A stretch of DNA of 64,000 nucleotides from Oikopleura dioica (Eukaryota > Chordata > Appendicularia > Copelata > Oikopleuridae): NCBI GenBank assembly GCA_907165135.1, contig OU015566.1, positions 11,330,157 through 11,394,156 on the forward strand. Direction: 5' to 3'. Positions 32,594-44,500 of this stretch are shown here, in pieces. The notes beneath the pieces were generated by a model. That model did not search any database. It had not been told where the DNA came from and saw only the letters and a program-made list of their open reading frames with translations. Position 1 is the stretch's first letter. Each line of letters opens with the position of its first letter. The translations under genes and the position numbers were made by a program.

Positions 32594-35131
32594 ATGTCGC
32601 GGTGGGTTGGGGACAATGACAAATCATCTATTTCGGCGGTCGATCAGCTGTCAGAATGCTTCGAAGAGCTTCTGAAAAATGGCCAGGATCTCTCTGATAT
32701 CACGTTCGTCGTGGATAACAAAGAGTTTTACCTCCACAGATGCGTTTTGGCGAGCAGAAGTTCTTACTTTCGCGCCTTGCTCTTTGGGGGAATGCGTGAG
32801 TCGCAAGAAGACAAGGTAGAATTAAGAGATACAACAGATGCAGCATTCTCAAAACTGATTTTCTTCATTTACACCGGACGCATCGAACTTCAACTACTCG
32901 ACAAAGACCTTGTATTGGACATACTCCGCCTCGCCCATCGATATGGATTAGGAATCGTGTTGAAACGGTGACTTTTATTATGCATACACAGAACGGAAAA
33001 AGGCTGGAAATGCTGTGCTCTGAGTATTTGGCCCGCCGCGGATCCTAGGCAGCATTGGCATCAAGCTTCTCTTCTTGATGAAAAAGTAGTCATCATTCAA
33101 GTCTGGCGAGTCGCTATGGGTGGGAGTTTCCCCTCGATCGCGATCGAAAAGAGCTCTGAAGGCGTCCAAAGAGGTGAAGGCTTCAGTGAAGGCTTTAGTG
33201 GGGTCAAATGAAAATCCGGTAAACAAATTTCCAAAATCAAAAGAGCTGCCCGTTCCTAACATCAGGAGAAAAATTCTCATCTTTTAGAATCTTTGCGAGT
33301 AACATTCTTCATTAGTTCCCCGACCTTTTATTCGTATCGTTATGTTGCATATTTAATAGGCTCGTTAGTAGTTTTAACGCAATTTGAAACTAACGAGTGA
33401 AAAGTCTAAAATGTCAACACGAGTTAGAACAGCTTGTCAGTTTGCTGAGCAAGTTCCTGAATTCAACCTTGCGCCTTAGGGATGTTTGCAAGATCTTCAA
33501 TCATGCGATTATGTTTCAGCTTGATGATTTAGGTTCGGAAAGACAGGGTCCTGGTTTTGATTAATGGAATCATTCAGTTCAGTCTACCTCTGACTTTATG
33601 GATCGTCACGCGACGGAGATCCTGGAAAGCGAGGAGCTCCTTCATTTGTCCGATGATGCATTAATTAAAGTATGAACTGACCCAAATAGTAGCTCGATAA
33701 TGAGTTCTTTAGCTTATTTCTCGCAACTCTTTCTGCGCTTCTGAACTGGTTATTTTCCGCGCTGTTGCCGCCTGGTGCGAGTACCACAATGTCGTTGGGT
33801 CAGATGCAGAGCCGATTCTGGAATGCGTGAGACTGCCCTTGATTGGAATGAAGGAACTGCTTCATGAAGTTCGGCCGATGGGGATAGCCTCGCCCGACTC
33901 GATCATGGACGCGATCTCGTTGAAAGTGGAATCTCGGGATATGGAGCTACCCCACCGTGGGGTGATTTTTCCAGATCGAAATATGGCTGTAGGAACGGAA
34001 GGAGCGGAAGTTATCGATGGAGAGTTCATTCAGTTTCTGCTCGACGGAAACTCGAAGGATTATAACAACGATAAGGGATTTTCAAGGCATATTATCGGCA
34101 ATAGGTAAATTCAGAATGAAGGAAAAAGCAAAACGTTCTTTTCAGCGAAACCGGCGAACCAAAAGCAATCGTGGTCAGCCTTGCCCAGCCAACCATCCTC
34201 AATCATCTGAAACTGCTCCTCTGGGACAAAGATGATCGAGCGTACAGTTATTATGTTGAAGTGTCTGTCGACGGGAAGGACTACCTGAAGGTCATCGATT
34301 ATGCAAGCTATTTTTGTCGCTCGTGGCAGAATTTGTACTTTCCCCAGCGAGTTGTTCGCTTCATTCGGATTGTTGGAACTGCGAACACCGCGAATAATGT
34401 ATTTCATTTGGTGACCCTGGAGGCGTATTACAGGGAGAATGTTCCTGAATTCGATCAGAAGGTAAAATAACCCGTTTTTCTTTGACCTAACTTGTTTTAG
34501 GGAATCATCAAGCCTGTCAAAAACGTAGCTTGCGTTCGAGAGGGTGCAACAGTCATCGAAGGAGTTTCAAGAACACGAGATACTCTAATTTCCGGACAGC
34601 TTGGCGAGTATGACTGGGAACAGGGCTACACCTGTCATCAGCTGGGCGTCGGAGCTATTGTTGTACAACTTGCCCAACCGTATGTTCTTGGAAGCATGCG
34701 ATTACTTCTCTGGGACTGTGACGATCGACAGTATACTTTTGATATTTATGTCTCTACTGACAGGTACACAAAACCTACATTCACAAATAAAACTCTTCAA
34801 GGAAAACATGGCAGCTAGTGGTAAAGAAAGAGCAACTTTGCCGAAGCTGGCAATACATGGAATTCCCCGCACGCCCTGTTGTATTTTTCCAAGTTGTCGG
34901 AACACACAATACTGCGAATGAAGTTTTCCATGCAGTTCACTTCGAATCCCCTGCGCAAGTCGGCCAAGAAGAAACCGAGGCACGATGGAGGCCAAGCCCA
35001 AATCAGTACCAAAATCAAAATCAAGAGCAAGATGAGAATACGAACTCCGAAGAAAGTAGGTTATAAACTCTTTCTATCCCTCATTTTTTCTAGCGGAAGA
35101 TGATAATTTGTCGAACCCTGAACCTACGTAG
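32594..35131 (+). CDS. BTBD9: BTB/POZ domain-containing protein 9
   Basis: Likely substrate adaptor for cullin-3 ubiquitin ligase. Start ATG 32594. The BTB domain is in exon 1: LSDITFVVDNKEFYLHRCVL, SSYFRALLFGGMRESQED, FIYTGRIELQLLDKD, LAHRYGLG. A 35-nt intron (32970-33004) joins KR to LEMLCSEYL. After a roughly 400-nt intron comes the BACK domain: VCKIFNHAIMF, ILESEELLHLSDDALIK, FRAVAAWCEYHN, VRLPLIGMKELLHEVRP. Two discoidin-like (F5/8-type) domains follow: DGNSKDYNNDKGFSRH with SLAQPTILNHLKLLLWDKDD, and YDWEQGYTCHQLGVGAIVVQ with MRLLLWDCDDRQYTFDIYVS, RIVGT/VVGTHNTANEVFHAV. An acidic tail ends at TAG 35129-35131. The whole order matches human BTBD9. Confidence 0.93.
32978..33280 (-). CDS. 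Possible small ORF antisense to BTBD9 exon 2 and intron
   Basis: A 100-codon frame from ATG 33280, lying mostly in a BTBD9 intron and running antisense through BTBD9 exon 2. The start (MRIFLLMLGTGSS) is weakly signal-peptide-like. Then comes a Phe/Thr-rich stretch, an acidic segment and a dibasic site before SLMPMLPRIRGG. A secreted peptide precursor is conceivable, but its 3' part overlaps conserved BTBD9 coding sequence, so it could be a shadow. No TATA box or splice evidence. Confidence 0.25.
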   Translation of the reverse strand: MRIFLLMLGTGSSFDFGNLFTGFSFDPTKAFTEAFTSLDAFRALFDRDRGETPTHSDSPDLNDDYFFIKKRSLMPMLPRIRGGPNTQSTAFPAFFRSVYA

Positions 35132-35272
35132 CCCAGCAACTAACCATACTAGAAGAATGTTATTTCAAAGTATCTAAATGTCCCTAAATTCGCTTTCACC
35201 AGTACTGTCTGTTTATTAACTAATAAATTATGCGCTGACTTCTCTCAGCTATTCCTCAAACCAGTCAATTAT

Positions 35273-37852
35273 CTAATGGAAGAGATCCTCTCTTCCAAAA
35301 AAATTTATTAGTTTGCACTTTAAAAACTGCTCATTTATCGAGCAAGTTACAAGATATTGCTGTAGTTGTCCATTGGCGTTCCATATCGAGCGTCTATAAT
35401 TTGATTTTTTCGCCTTCTTCAAAACCTGCTTACTTGATACAGAACTTGAAGTTGACGAGAGGGGTCCTCTAATCGGCGAGGTCGGAGATAGCGGCCGGAG
35501 ATATCGAATAGATCCCGTTTCAACAAGCCAGCTTCTGTAATCATTATTCAAATCTGCAGCTGAGTTATTCAAGTAGTAGTGCTGTGGGAGACTGAGTTCG
35601 GAGCTCGCTCGGAGAATGGATGGCTTTTGTATATTTATATCAAGCACGGTATCCTTTCTTCGACCAACGTAGTTGTACGCCGCTTTGAATCCTTCGTAAT
35701 AGTGGGTGAATGATTTTCGTTCGGAACGCTCGTGGCTCCATGTGAGTCGGAGAAGGTTAGCCACGTCGGAGAAGACCTGCGAAGATCAATTTTAATTGCG
35801 CATTGATAACTTACCTCGACGTGTTGATGCTGGTTTAGAATATAAGGCAGTTCATGCCTGATGTCCATGTTCTGCTTGTAACTTTTTATCAAGTCCCAAG
35901 TGTTCAAGCCCGTCACGCCATCAAGAGGGTGACCTCCTCTATTGAATACTTCCCAAATTACATATCCGAAGGAAAATATGTCAGAGTATGTGGAAAACTC
36001 GAAATTGAAAACTTCAGGTGCAAAATTTCGAAGCGGATGAGGTTTGTCATTATTCTTCATCGTATAGTAGCAGCTTCCATACTCTTCCGTTGTGTAGGAC
36101 GACAGCCCGAAATCGGATATTTTTGGGACAAGGTTGTCGTCAAGGAGGATGTTTTTTGCTGAAATATCGCGATGGAGAATTTTATTTTGCGCAAGAAAAT
36201 CAAAGCCAGAAGCACACTTAGAAAAGTAAATCAGCTATTGTAGCAAAGAAAAAATGTACCTGAAAGAGAATTTTCAGAGCATGCGTGAATCTAATGACGT
36301 TCGAGGATTTACTGACGTATTCGCTTATACTCCTATTTTTACTGTACAATGGCATTACGATGACAGGATGATTACCATCTTCGATTGCTGTAAAGATGGT
36401 AACTAGTTTGTTCCTGAATTGATAATAGGTAAAATTTTGTTTTTGCGTTGACCATTTCCTATGCCATAAATTTCCACAACATATTTACTCTTTGCTCGAA
36501 GCACAAAAGAAGCCTCCTTGAAATAGTCCGTGGTATTCGGACAAAAATTTTTAGGAAAGCCAGCGCAGCACTTTTCTTTCTTGAATCTTTTCACGGCAAC
36601 AGGAACAAACGATGTTTTATTGCTTGATATTGAATTCTGTCCTCGGTCATAATCTCATGTTTATGAAGAAAGTAAAACTGATTAATTTGCATTTTTACAG
36701 GAGTAAATGACCCTATCCTGGTATCTCAGATGACCTTTGTATACGTTTCCAAAATAACCAGCACCGATTTCCCTGCTGTCAACCTTGAGCATTTTCTTCG
36801 AGATGTAAATCTTCTTCAGGTCAGCTTTGACTTCATCAGAGACTTCTGCTTTCTGGAAACTATTTATAGTTCTTTCGTAAAATTCTTTCCTTGTCTTCTC
36901 CAATCTTTTGTTCTTTAGCAGGAATAATTTGGTCGCTGATTGTTTTACCAAATGTCTTGATTGCGAGCCCCTTGGGAAACAGGTCAACCACACAAGATGG
37001 ATCAAGAGCAGGACAATTGTTGGCAAGAACGTCATCATAATTATAGTTTCTTCTGCCTCCTCTTTTTCTGTCCCGATCGTTACTGTTATCGTTTTTGTGG
37101 TGTTACCGAACTCGAAATCCGTCCACATTCTTTTCAATGTTGAATATTGCACTTCGACAACTGGGAAGTTTTCTATCACTCGGGTTAAAAAAAGTAACGG
37201 CAACTAATTCTGAATTAGTAATTCATAACAAGCATCACTTATTTTTCAACCCGACGCTAGTATACTTGTCGGCGAATTGTCGGATAATGATTTGTCAATG
37301 ATACTTTCTGAGACCACATCAATGATGAGAAGTCCAGCTGGGTTCCCTGTATCATCATTCATGTACTGTTTAGCCATCTCAATCTTGTCCTCATAGTTAC
37401 AGTCGCCAGCGTTTACGAGAAAAATAATTGGCTCGTCATCGTCAGGATGAATGGTTGGCTCGTTGTGCTGGTACTGATAATCTTGACAACCGTCTTCAAT
37501 ACTAGCCCATGGTCCGGAATCATCAGATTCGGAAGGTTGAGAGACAATTATTAGCTTTGCGGATACCTCTTTGCAAATGTTTAAAAATATTCTGTTAGAG
37601 AATGCTTACCGTCAGAAATTCTGTACATTGTTTTGTCAATCCATTTTCCACTATACTCTTCCGTTTTAGAAGATTCATCATTTTGTCCCTTGTCCTCTAA
37701 TTTGATCGTCGTGTAGTTCTTCCTCGTTAAAACGGCGATGTAGAAAATGAAGTAAATAGAAATGTAGTACACCCCTGAAAGCGCGTTAGCAAATTCTCTT
37801 GATTTTTGGTTCTACCGATAGCAATTAAAAGATAGACCCATTTTTTCTCCAT
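35273..37852 (-). CDS. Receptor-type protein kinase with PA-domain-like ectodomain
   Basis: Predicted single-pass membrane kinase. ATG 37852 starts a hydrophobic leader (MEKKWVYLLIAIG), then a second hydrophobic stretch YYISIYFIFYIAVL. Exons at about 37590-37250 read SAKLIIVSQPSESDDSGPW, EPIIFLVNAGDCNYEDKIEM, NPAGLLIIDVV and (after an intron) ENFPVVEVQYSTLKRM, the layout of a protease-associated domain. A transmembrane helix TFLPTIVLLLIHLVWL follows, then a basic juxtamembrane. The kinase has REIGAGYFGNVYKG, the VAVK-type lysine (VKRFKKEKCC), ILHRDISAKNILLDDN, KISDFGLSS, FAPEVF and SFGYVIWEVFNRGGHPLDGV. All catalytic residues are present; the WEVF/GGHP region is tyrosine-kinase-like, but HRDISAKN is atypical. 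The Ser-rich tail ends at 35273. About eight introns. Confidence 0.72.
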
Positions 37853-38650
37853 GCTAGTGCTTCTTACAGATATATATTTCAACAGAATAAAAAAAGCAAA
37901 TATATGCCGAGAGTAGTTTTACATTTTGCAAATTTTATTTCCGCTTCGTGACGCACTTTTCTCTCTCTTTATCATGGAATTTGCAGGGGCAGATGGCAGT
38001 CTTTTCGCCCGTCGGGATTTCTACTGGGAGTTGGACAAAATCAATTTCGATCCTGATTGCTGTGCTCACACTTGAGCCTTGACCTCTCTGAAAACCTCAT
38101 TAGTGCTCGAACGGGCTTTCCGTGTTTTTAATCTTGTTATTTAAACTCATTTTTCTAAATTTAAACCTAGTCCTTTTGTTTGGTTGCTACAAATTATCTA
38201 ATAGTGATCGAAACATATCACTAAATAAAATGAAAAAGATACAGTCAGCTACTTCTAAAGACAGTTAGGAAGGTCGAGTTTTGAATGGGTGACCATACCT
38301 TTGCCTACAAATTCATTTTCGACCGTCTTCTCTTTTTATTTCTTTGTTTAGATTAATGAGGCTAGTGGACAAGCAAAGAGTCAAAGTATTTGAGTACTCT
38401 GAACTTCGCTTGGTTTACTGTTGTTCACGTCGAGGCCAACTTCTCAATCTGTCCTAAGCAGATTTTATCACCACAAATTTATGAGAAAAGAAACCTCCTA
38501 AAACATGATACACGTGAAACAGTTGTTTATCAAAAATAAGAAATCACATGTTTACAATTTTCTCAACAAGAAAGCAGTAGAGTCTATTTGTATTTATATA
38601 AGTGACTTCAAAGTCAAATTCATCTTTACAAGCTTCTTTTTGCAGTTTTT
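37853..38650. other. Intergenic; possible short coding segment at 37877-38098
   Basis: On the minus strand, an open stretch without an ATG follows a TTTTCAG acceptor near 38098. It contains IRIEIDFVQLPVEIPTGEK and CPCKFHDKERKVRHEAE, ending at TGA 37877, only 25 bp before the kinase ATG. On the plus strand, a 33-codon frame (MEFAGADGSLFARRDFYWEL) overlaps it. Either, or neither, could be coding. The remainder holds nothing recognised. Confidence 0.3.
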
Positions 38651-39618
38651 TCAGGCAAAAATCAAGCTGTACAAAGAACCGCATACACAGGCCAACCAGC
38701 ATGTCCCGCAAAGCATTCCATAGCAGTAATCCATGTCAACTAAAAGGAACCTAATCGACGAGTTCTACTTTAGTACTCACTTCTCTCGTTAACAATTTTC
38801 AAGCCATCATAAAGCTGTTGTTGAGTCCATCCAGTCTTAAAAACGTATTTATTGTAATTATTTCGCAAAGTAACTCACAATTTCCATGATCATCATATCT
38901 TCTCCTGTTGGGGGCATATCTTCCTTCCAACCAGGTATGACCCCGAAATATTCCACATCAACTGTATATTTGTACAATCGGTCATCGTAATCATGCTGGC
39001 AGAAACAGCAAGCTTCAGGATTACCAGGGTTTCCTGAATGCTGAAATTGTTATTCAAAAACATCATTTTCTAACCTGGTAGAGCGCGAATGAAATCAGCT
39101 ATTTCGGAGGGGGAAGCCTTAGAAAAATTGTGGATCATTCGAATGACATTTCTAGGAACTTCGTGACCTTGCACAGCGGGGTCTTTGAGTTTTTCAATGA
39201 ATTGAAGCAAAAGCTCTTTGCGAGAGTTTATGTCAGCGCCTTCTTCAGCTCTAAAAAAGGATTAGCTACATCTATCTTATTTGAGGGTTTTCAACGTTCC
39301 TGAACTGGTCTTCTAATCTTAAACCATTATTTGAGCTTGATAAGTTAGTTGTTTCTTTCGTGACCGGTTGTTGGGTAACCGTTGCAGGAAGTTGATCATT
39401 ATTAGATCCAAAGTGAGTGTTCGGCCGATCCCCAGGCGGGTCGGGCAAAGCAGGAAGTGCCTTATCCGGAGTCCATTGGTTATTCTGAATTTCAGGAGAC
39501 GTTCTCTCGGGCTCGTTCTGATGAGCTGGCTGAGAATCCAACTGAGAAGAAAATTGATAACCCCCGTTGACCAAGGATCAGTTCCGTCTCCGAATTTATA
39601 ATCACCAAAAGAACTCAT
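38651..39618 (-). CDS. Unknown protein with Pro-rich N-terminus and Cys-rich hydrophobic C-terminus
   Basis: No family recognised. ATG 39618 gives MSSFGDYKFGDGT. Removing a candidate GA-AG intron (39542-39579, 38 nt) continues the frame into a Gln/Asn/Pro-rich segment (TPDKALPALPDPPGDRP). A helical exon follows (39060-39252: SRKELLLQFIEKLKDPAVQG and NVIRMIHNFSKASPSEIADF). The next exon has CCFCQHDYDDRLYKYTVDVE and FGVIPGWKEDMPPTGEDMM, then TGWTQQQLYDGLKIVNER. The last exon, after a 40-nt-class GT-AG intron, is DYCYGMLCGTCWLACVCGSL, ending in TGA 38651-38653. The C-terminal cluster of Cys among hydrophobic residues could be a palmitoylated membrane anchor (inference). Confidence 0.6.
39542..39579 (-). 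other. Candidate GA-AG intron, 38 nt
   Basis: Minus strand: begins GATCCTTGG and ends TTCTTCTCAG. The upstream frame ends FGDGT and the downstream frame starts LDSQPAHQNE, both in phase 0. Available GT donors in the vicinity would leave an intron of 30 nt or less or the wrong frame. Confidence 0.5.
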
Positions 39619-40611
39619 AACTGATCCTTTCACGATCGTCTTCTGCGAGATAATTCCCTATCTAGAGACATGACGTGCTGTATTTTTGATGAGGAAGATA
39701 ACTGACGATAGAGGAATATTCTATAAACAAAGAAAAGGTTTGGTCTTCGAAGTACTGGTATTTCCAAAATAAATTCCGCGCTGCACGTTTCTTAGGTCGC
39801 GATACTTTGTTTTATCTGTTTAGTCTCTCAACGCACTCTTATGTTTTAATTTACGATTGAATTAAGGTATAAGCATGTCGAAAGTTTAGACAAAAACCCT
39901 GTCTGCTAATTGATTTACTTTGATCGATAGGTTACTTGATGAAACTTTGTAATATCACCTTAGGGTCCACAGGACATGGTACTTCATCCTACAAAGATTA
40001 TTTTCCTCAAATTTCAAATGCGATTTTTACGGGTTGACTTCTAACAAGATTATCAATCGAAATTAATAGACGTAAAATGAAATCTCTTTAGTATTTATGT
40101 ATGTTTTATAATCGCGATTTGGCGATATGGGCTGAGAAAAATATATGTTTGAAGCTTAGGTTCCAGCCCATGTTGGACTCTAACGTGGCTCGAAAGCTGC
40201 TTATAGCTTCTCATATAGAAAGATAACAGAGTAATCACACTAAACCATTCTTGAACTAAGTGATGCAGATTAATTCTTGCTCAGGAAGCAATTTATCCCT
40301 GGTAGCAAAGAGATGCTCTTGGATGATAAGGACTCAATAGTGTTTTCAACATCCTGTTGTTTACTTGAGCCTGGGTTCGAGGTACTGCAAACCCGAGGCA
40401 TCCGAAGTTCCAAATGAGTCAAGGATCTATACGATCCGGCCGGAAGAAAATTATTTATTGTACAACGGACTGTAAAACGAAACTATTTAGAAGCGTCAAA
40501 TTTTTATATGTTAATCCCTTGTTTACTTTTGAATAAAAACACGTTACTTGCATAATAGGAAGGCTTGAAATTTGAGTAAGAACTTTGGTTAACCTCACAG
40601 CTTTAATCCGC

Positions 40612-40630
40612 TGACAGCGGACCGCTGTCA
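40612..40630. repeat. Perfect 9-bp inverted repeat, 1-nt loop
   Basis: TGACAGCGG A CCGCTGTCA in gene-free DNA. It could be a protein-binding palindrome or chance; no partner copy was seen elsewhere in the window. Confidence 0.8.
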
Positions 40631-41468
40631 TTATCGGCTTGACATTGTTCTTTTAGAGGCCTATTTAGAAGTACTGCTAAACATGAGCTTTTTATAACAA
40701 AGTTTGACAAAAATATAGTTATCAAAATTTCAAGGTGTAGTTCCACCCGCGATTCAGCTTCCGCACAGCATGAAAATTTGACCGTTAATCATCAAGCTGG
40801 CCTCTAAAATTGCTGTCCGAATTTTAAGAAGCTAGAAGGCATTCTTTTGGAAATAACAGCCAATTGCTTGTGGTCGTTCGATTTAACTGTTCTCAGGATG
40901 TTTCCTTTGGAAGTTATTCGAATTATTGAAAGTTATTTGAGGTTTTACGGTGAAAGGTGGCTCCGGTTCCTATCGCAGGTCGATTTTCGCACGTTGCAAA
41001 TACGGGCCCTTGAAAATCAACCTTGCTTCGTCGTTGTTGATTTTAGTTAGTAACAGTTAACACGTTACGAAAACGAAAATCTTGCAACGAATACTCTAAT
41101 CTTTACCCAAATCTGAAAAAATAAAAGATGTGCTTTCTTAGATCTATCTTATAGAAGAAACGCAATGTTGACTACAAAATTGGTTCGTGTAAGTGTTGTG
41201 AGTCTGAATTTGAGGCTTTCAAAAATAAAATGACAAGATACAATGCAGAATTTGATACGTTTATGGAGATTTCATCGAAGACATTTACGGAAAAGTGCTC
41301 CCTATCAACAAGATAAGTTCTTGTTAAACCGGTAGCCCCTCATAAAATCCCTTTCTACACGTTTCCTGCTAGATTGCCACGATGTCCAGGAAGAATTCTT
41401 CAAAGATAAAAACTTATCGTAAAAGATCATGAGGCGCTCTTGCGTGGTACAGCGCCCGTCGCTCGGAG

Positions 41469-41475
41469 TATTTAA
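41469..41475 (+). promoter_or_regulatory. TATA-like element of astacin gene
   Basis: TATTTAA, 130 bp before the astacin ATG. A transcript starting about 30 bp downstream would contain a short 5' UTR broken by a canonical 43-nt intron at 41535-41577 (GTAAAG to TTTCTAG). Confidence 0.5.
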
Positions 41476-41534
41476 GGAAGACAACGAAGCATTTTCTTTA
41501 TTCTAAGTCCGAGTTGAGTTTTTGAAAACAACAG

Positions 41535-41577
41535 GTAAAGATATTCAGAGGTTCTGAATTTAAATCAACATTTCTAG
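41535..41577 (+). other. 5'-UTR intron of astacin gene, 43 nt
   Basis: Canonical GTAAAG donor and TTTCTAG acceptor, 43 nt, the same length class as the coding introns in this window. It ends 21 bases before the ATG. The acceptor could alternatively be used for trans-splicing. Confidence 0.5.
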
Positions 41578-41598
41578 CTCGAAATAGAATAAGAGAGG

Positions 41599-44500
41599 AT
41601 GAAAATTTTTCAAGGGCTTTTAGCCTACGCGCTTGGCAGAACAGTCGAAGACGTATCAGTCACGAAAGATTTGGGAAATGATATTCGAATCACCAAAGAA
41701 ACAGTAAGTTTGATTTAATATCTATTATATAATTTTTCCTCTCAATTTTTCGGAGCTAAGTTCAGGGCGTAATAGAGCTTTAGAAAATCTCTAAAACGTT
41801 TATCTGAGATTAATTATCTCTAGGCCGAAGCACTCGAGTTACAGGGCATGGATATCACCGGCTGGAAAATCGTCGGCAACAAAGATCTCGATAAGAAGCT
41901 AAAGAACAGCGCCAAAGATGCTCAAACTCGAGGCTTAGGGTCTGTTTACGGTATGTGGCAGCCCATAGAAGACGGGGGAAAAGTAATGGTTCCATTCACC
42001 GTCCACAGTTCCTACTCACATCGAACCGAGCAAATCAAAGAAGCGATGGCCGAACTTCAAGATGTACTTGGCTGCTTTGAGGTTCCATACGTAGAGAATC
42101 CGCTGTCGGACGTTTATGGACAAGGAATCGTCTTTGTCGCTGATGGCTCGTGCTACTCACTTCTTGGCCGAGGACCTGGATTCCACAATGGCATGCAAGG
42201 GGCAACATCAATTTCTGACGTAAACAGAACTATCTATATCGAGTTCGTGAAGATCATAATATTTATTTTCTTACATTACTGGAAATGAAAAAAATATTAA
42301 GCTCGGTGTACCAAATGGATGGCAAGCTATTGCCCTCGATGACGGCTGCAATCTTGCTTCTAATCCATCGACAGTTCAGCACGAGGTGCTTCACGCACTT
42401 GGAGTTTTCCACGAACACTCAAGACCAGATAGAGATAGCTACATCGACTATTGGGAAGACCGAACATCAGCCCCAGGTAAGAGTATTATTTCTTATCTTT
42501 ATAATTCATTATTTAGGCTCCTGGAGCAAATATCCAACAAGTAACTGGCATAGCATGGGCTCAATCTACGAGCCTCGATCTGTCATGTCCTACGGCTCGT
42601 ATGCTACATCTACTACCAGTGGCGTTCCGGTCGCGCTCCTGAAGGATGGCGGCCAAATCTTTGATGGCGAAAGAATCACAACCGAAGATGCGCTCCAAGT
42701 ACAATGGATGTATTGCAAAGAGCAGCCGTCGAAATTCCCTGGATACGAATATACTGAGACTGCCACATGCACATCTCAAGACGAAGTAGGAGCGACGAGA
42801 AAAGTCTTTACGTCTCGATTGTGCGATGGCATAAGTGATTGCCCGAACGGAGAGGATGAAGGAGATCTCGCAGTTTGCAAAGAAATCGCTCCAAGAACCC
42901 CAAATGGTTGCTGTGGCGCCATTGTGAGAGGCGGGCAGACCTGCACCCATAATCCCGACTACTCGTACGGCGACAGAGAAACTTTTGCTTGCGAAGATGG
43001 CACCGGAGTAATGTTTGTTCCGTGGGCATCAAACCGATGGCTGCACGTCGTTGCCGCGACATATCCTATTGAAGGATCGGTCTCCTGGATGAGCTCAATC
43101 GCTGACACTGGAATTTGCCCTCCGACGACCTGGGCTGCATGCGCTGTAAATGGATACGATGCTACAGACAATTGCGAAACAAACGATTGTGACCCTAACG
43201 CGACCTGCACAAGCGGATTTGAGAGCTATACATGCGAATGCAACGAAAATTACACCGGGGACGGAAATACCTGCACTTTCATCCCTGAGGTCAACGAATG
43301 CGCTGACGGAAGCCATCAATGTGACGAGAATGCCTCTTGTAGTGATCTTCGTGACGGATACACGTGCAGTTGCAACGCTGGCTGGAAAGATTCAGGGCTT
43401 CAACCGATCAATGGTAGAGACTGCGTTGAAGAGGCTGCCTGTTGCGATGCTGTCCAGTATGATTTAAGTTTTATAATTTGAAAACTTACTTTTGTTTCAT
43501 AGATTTTCATTTCCATACGAACAGCTTTGTACAATTGACGGAACCTTCGACGGCAAAAAGAGATGGAGCTGCACTGGCGCACACAAGTTGTTTGAAGTTA
43601 AATACCACAGTGGTACTTCAACATTCTACTTGTTCGAACTAGGCACATGGACCTATCACGCAGTTTTGGCAGCTGATCCGGATTTCTGTTTTGCAGAATC
43701 TGATAGCGACTACACTTGCTTGGAGTATGAGGGCGGATCTGTAGTGACATCATCAACAACGACGACGACAACCACAACAACAAGCACAACTACTACTACA
43801 ACGACCTCCACTACGACAACATCAACCACGACAACGACAACAACTACAACCACCACCACAACAACCACTACAACAATAACTTCTACAACAACAACTTCTT
43901 CAACAACCACAACCACCACTACAACATCGACTACAACAACCACAACCACCACTACAACATCGACTACAACAACAACTTCTGCGACAACTACAACCACCAC
44001 TACAACATCGACTAAAACGACTTCTACGACAACAACGACAACAACAATTTCGACGACAACTACAACCACCACTACAACAACTACTTCTACAACAACTTCT
44101 ACAACTACAACGTCCACTACAACAACATCCACAATAACATCAACAACTACGACTTCAACAACAACTACGACCACTACTACAACTACCACCTCTACTACCA
44201 CCACGACATCAGCTACAACAACAACAACGACAACAACAACCTCAACAACGACATCGACGACATCATCAACACCTGCTGAGATATGTTCTACTAGTTCCAT
44301 TCCCGCCGACCTCATAAGCCCTGGAAAATTTGAATGGGATTGTAAAGAGAAGTCTAAATATCATGAGTGCAAGGTGATATGTGAGGGACAATCTAAACCG
44401 GATAAAAAATTCGTGATCCGCTGCACTAAAAACAATAGCGTTTGGTCTGTTCATAAAGGCTCAGTTCCAAGCTGTGCTCCTCCGCCTCCAAGAGCTGGAT

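Larger units (their letters stand above)
39619..41598. other. Gene-free stretch, about 2 kb, with astacin promoter at right end
   Basis: The only open frame above 60 codons (40847-41050, plus) has no family resemblance. A perfect 9-bp inverted repeat lies at 40612-40630. The right end holds a TATA element and a 5'-UTR intron of the astacin gene. No RNA gene was recognised. Confidence 0.55.

Noticed and set aside
40847-41050. 67-codon plus-strand ORF in the gap before astacin
   Set aside because: Isolated, no family resemblance, no TATA box, acceptor or poly(A) signal in place.
43710-44315. Long Val-rich open frame antisense to the astacin gene
   Set aside because: It is the complement of the Thr-codon repeat (ACN read backward as GTN/NGT); composition alone keeps it open.
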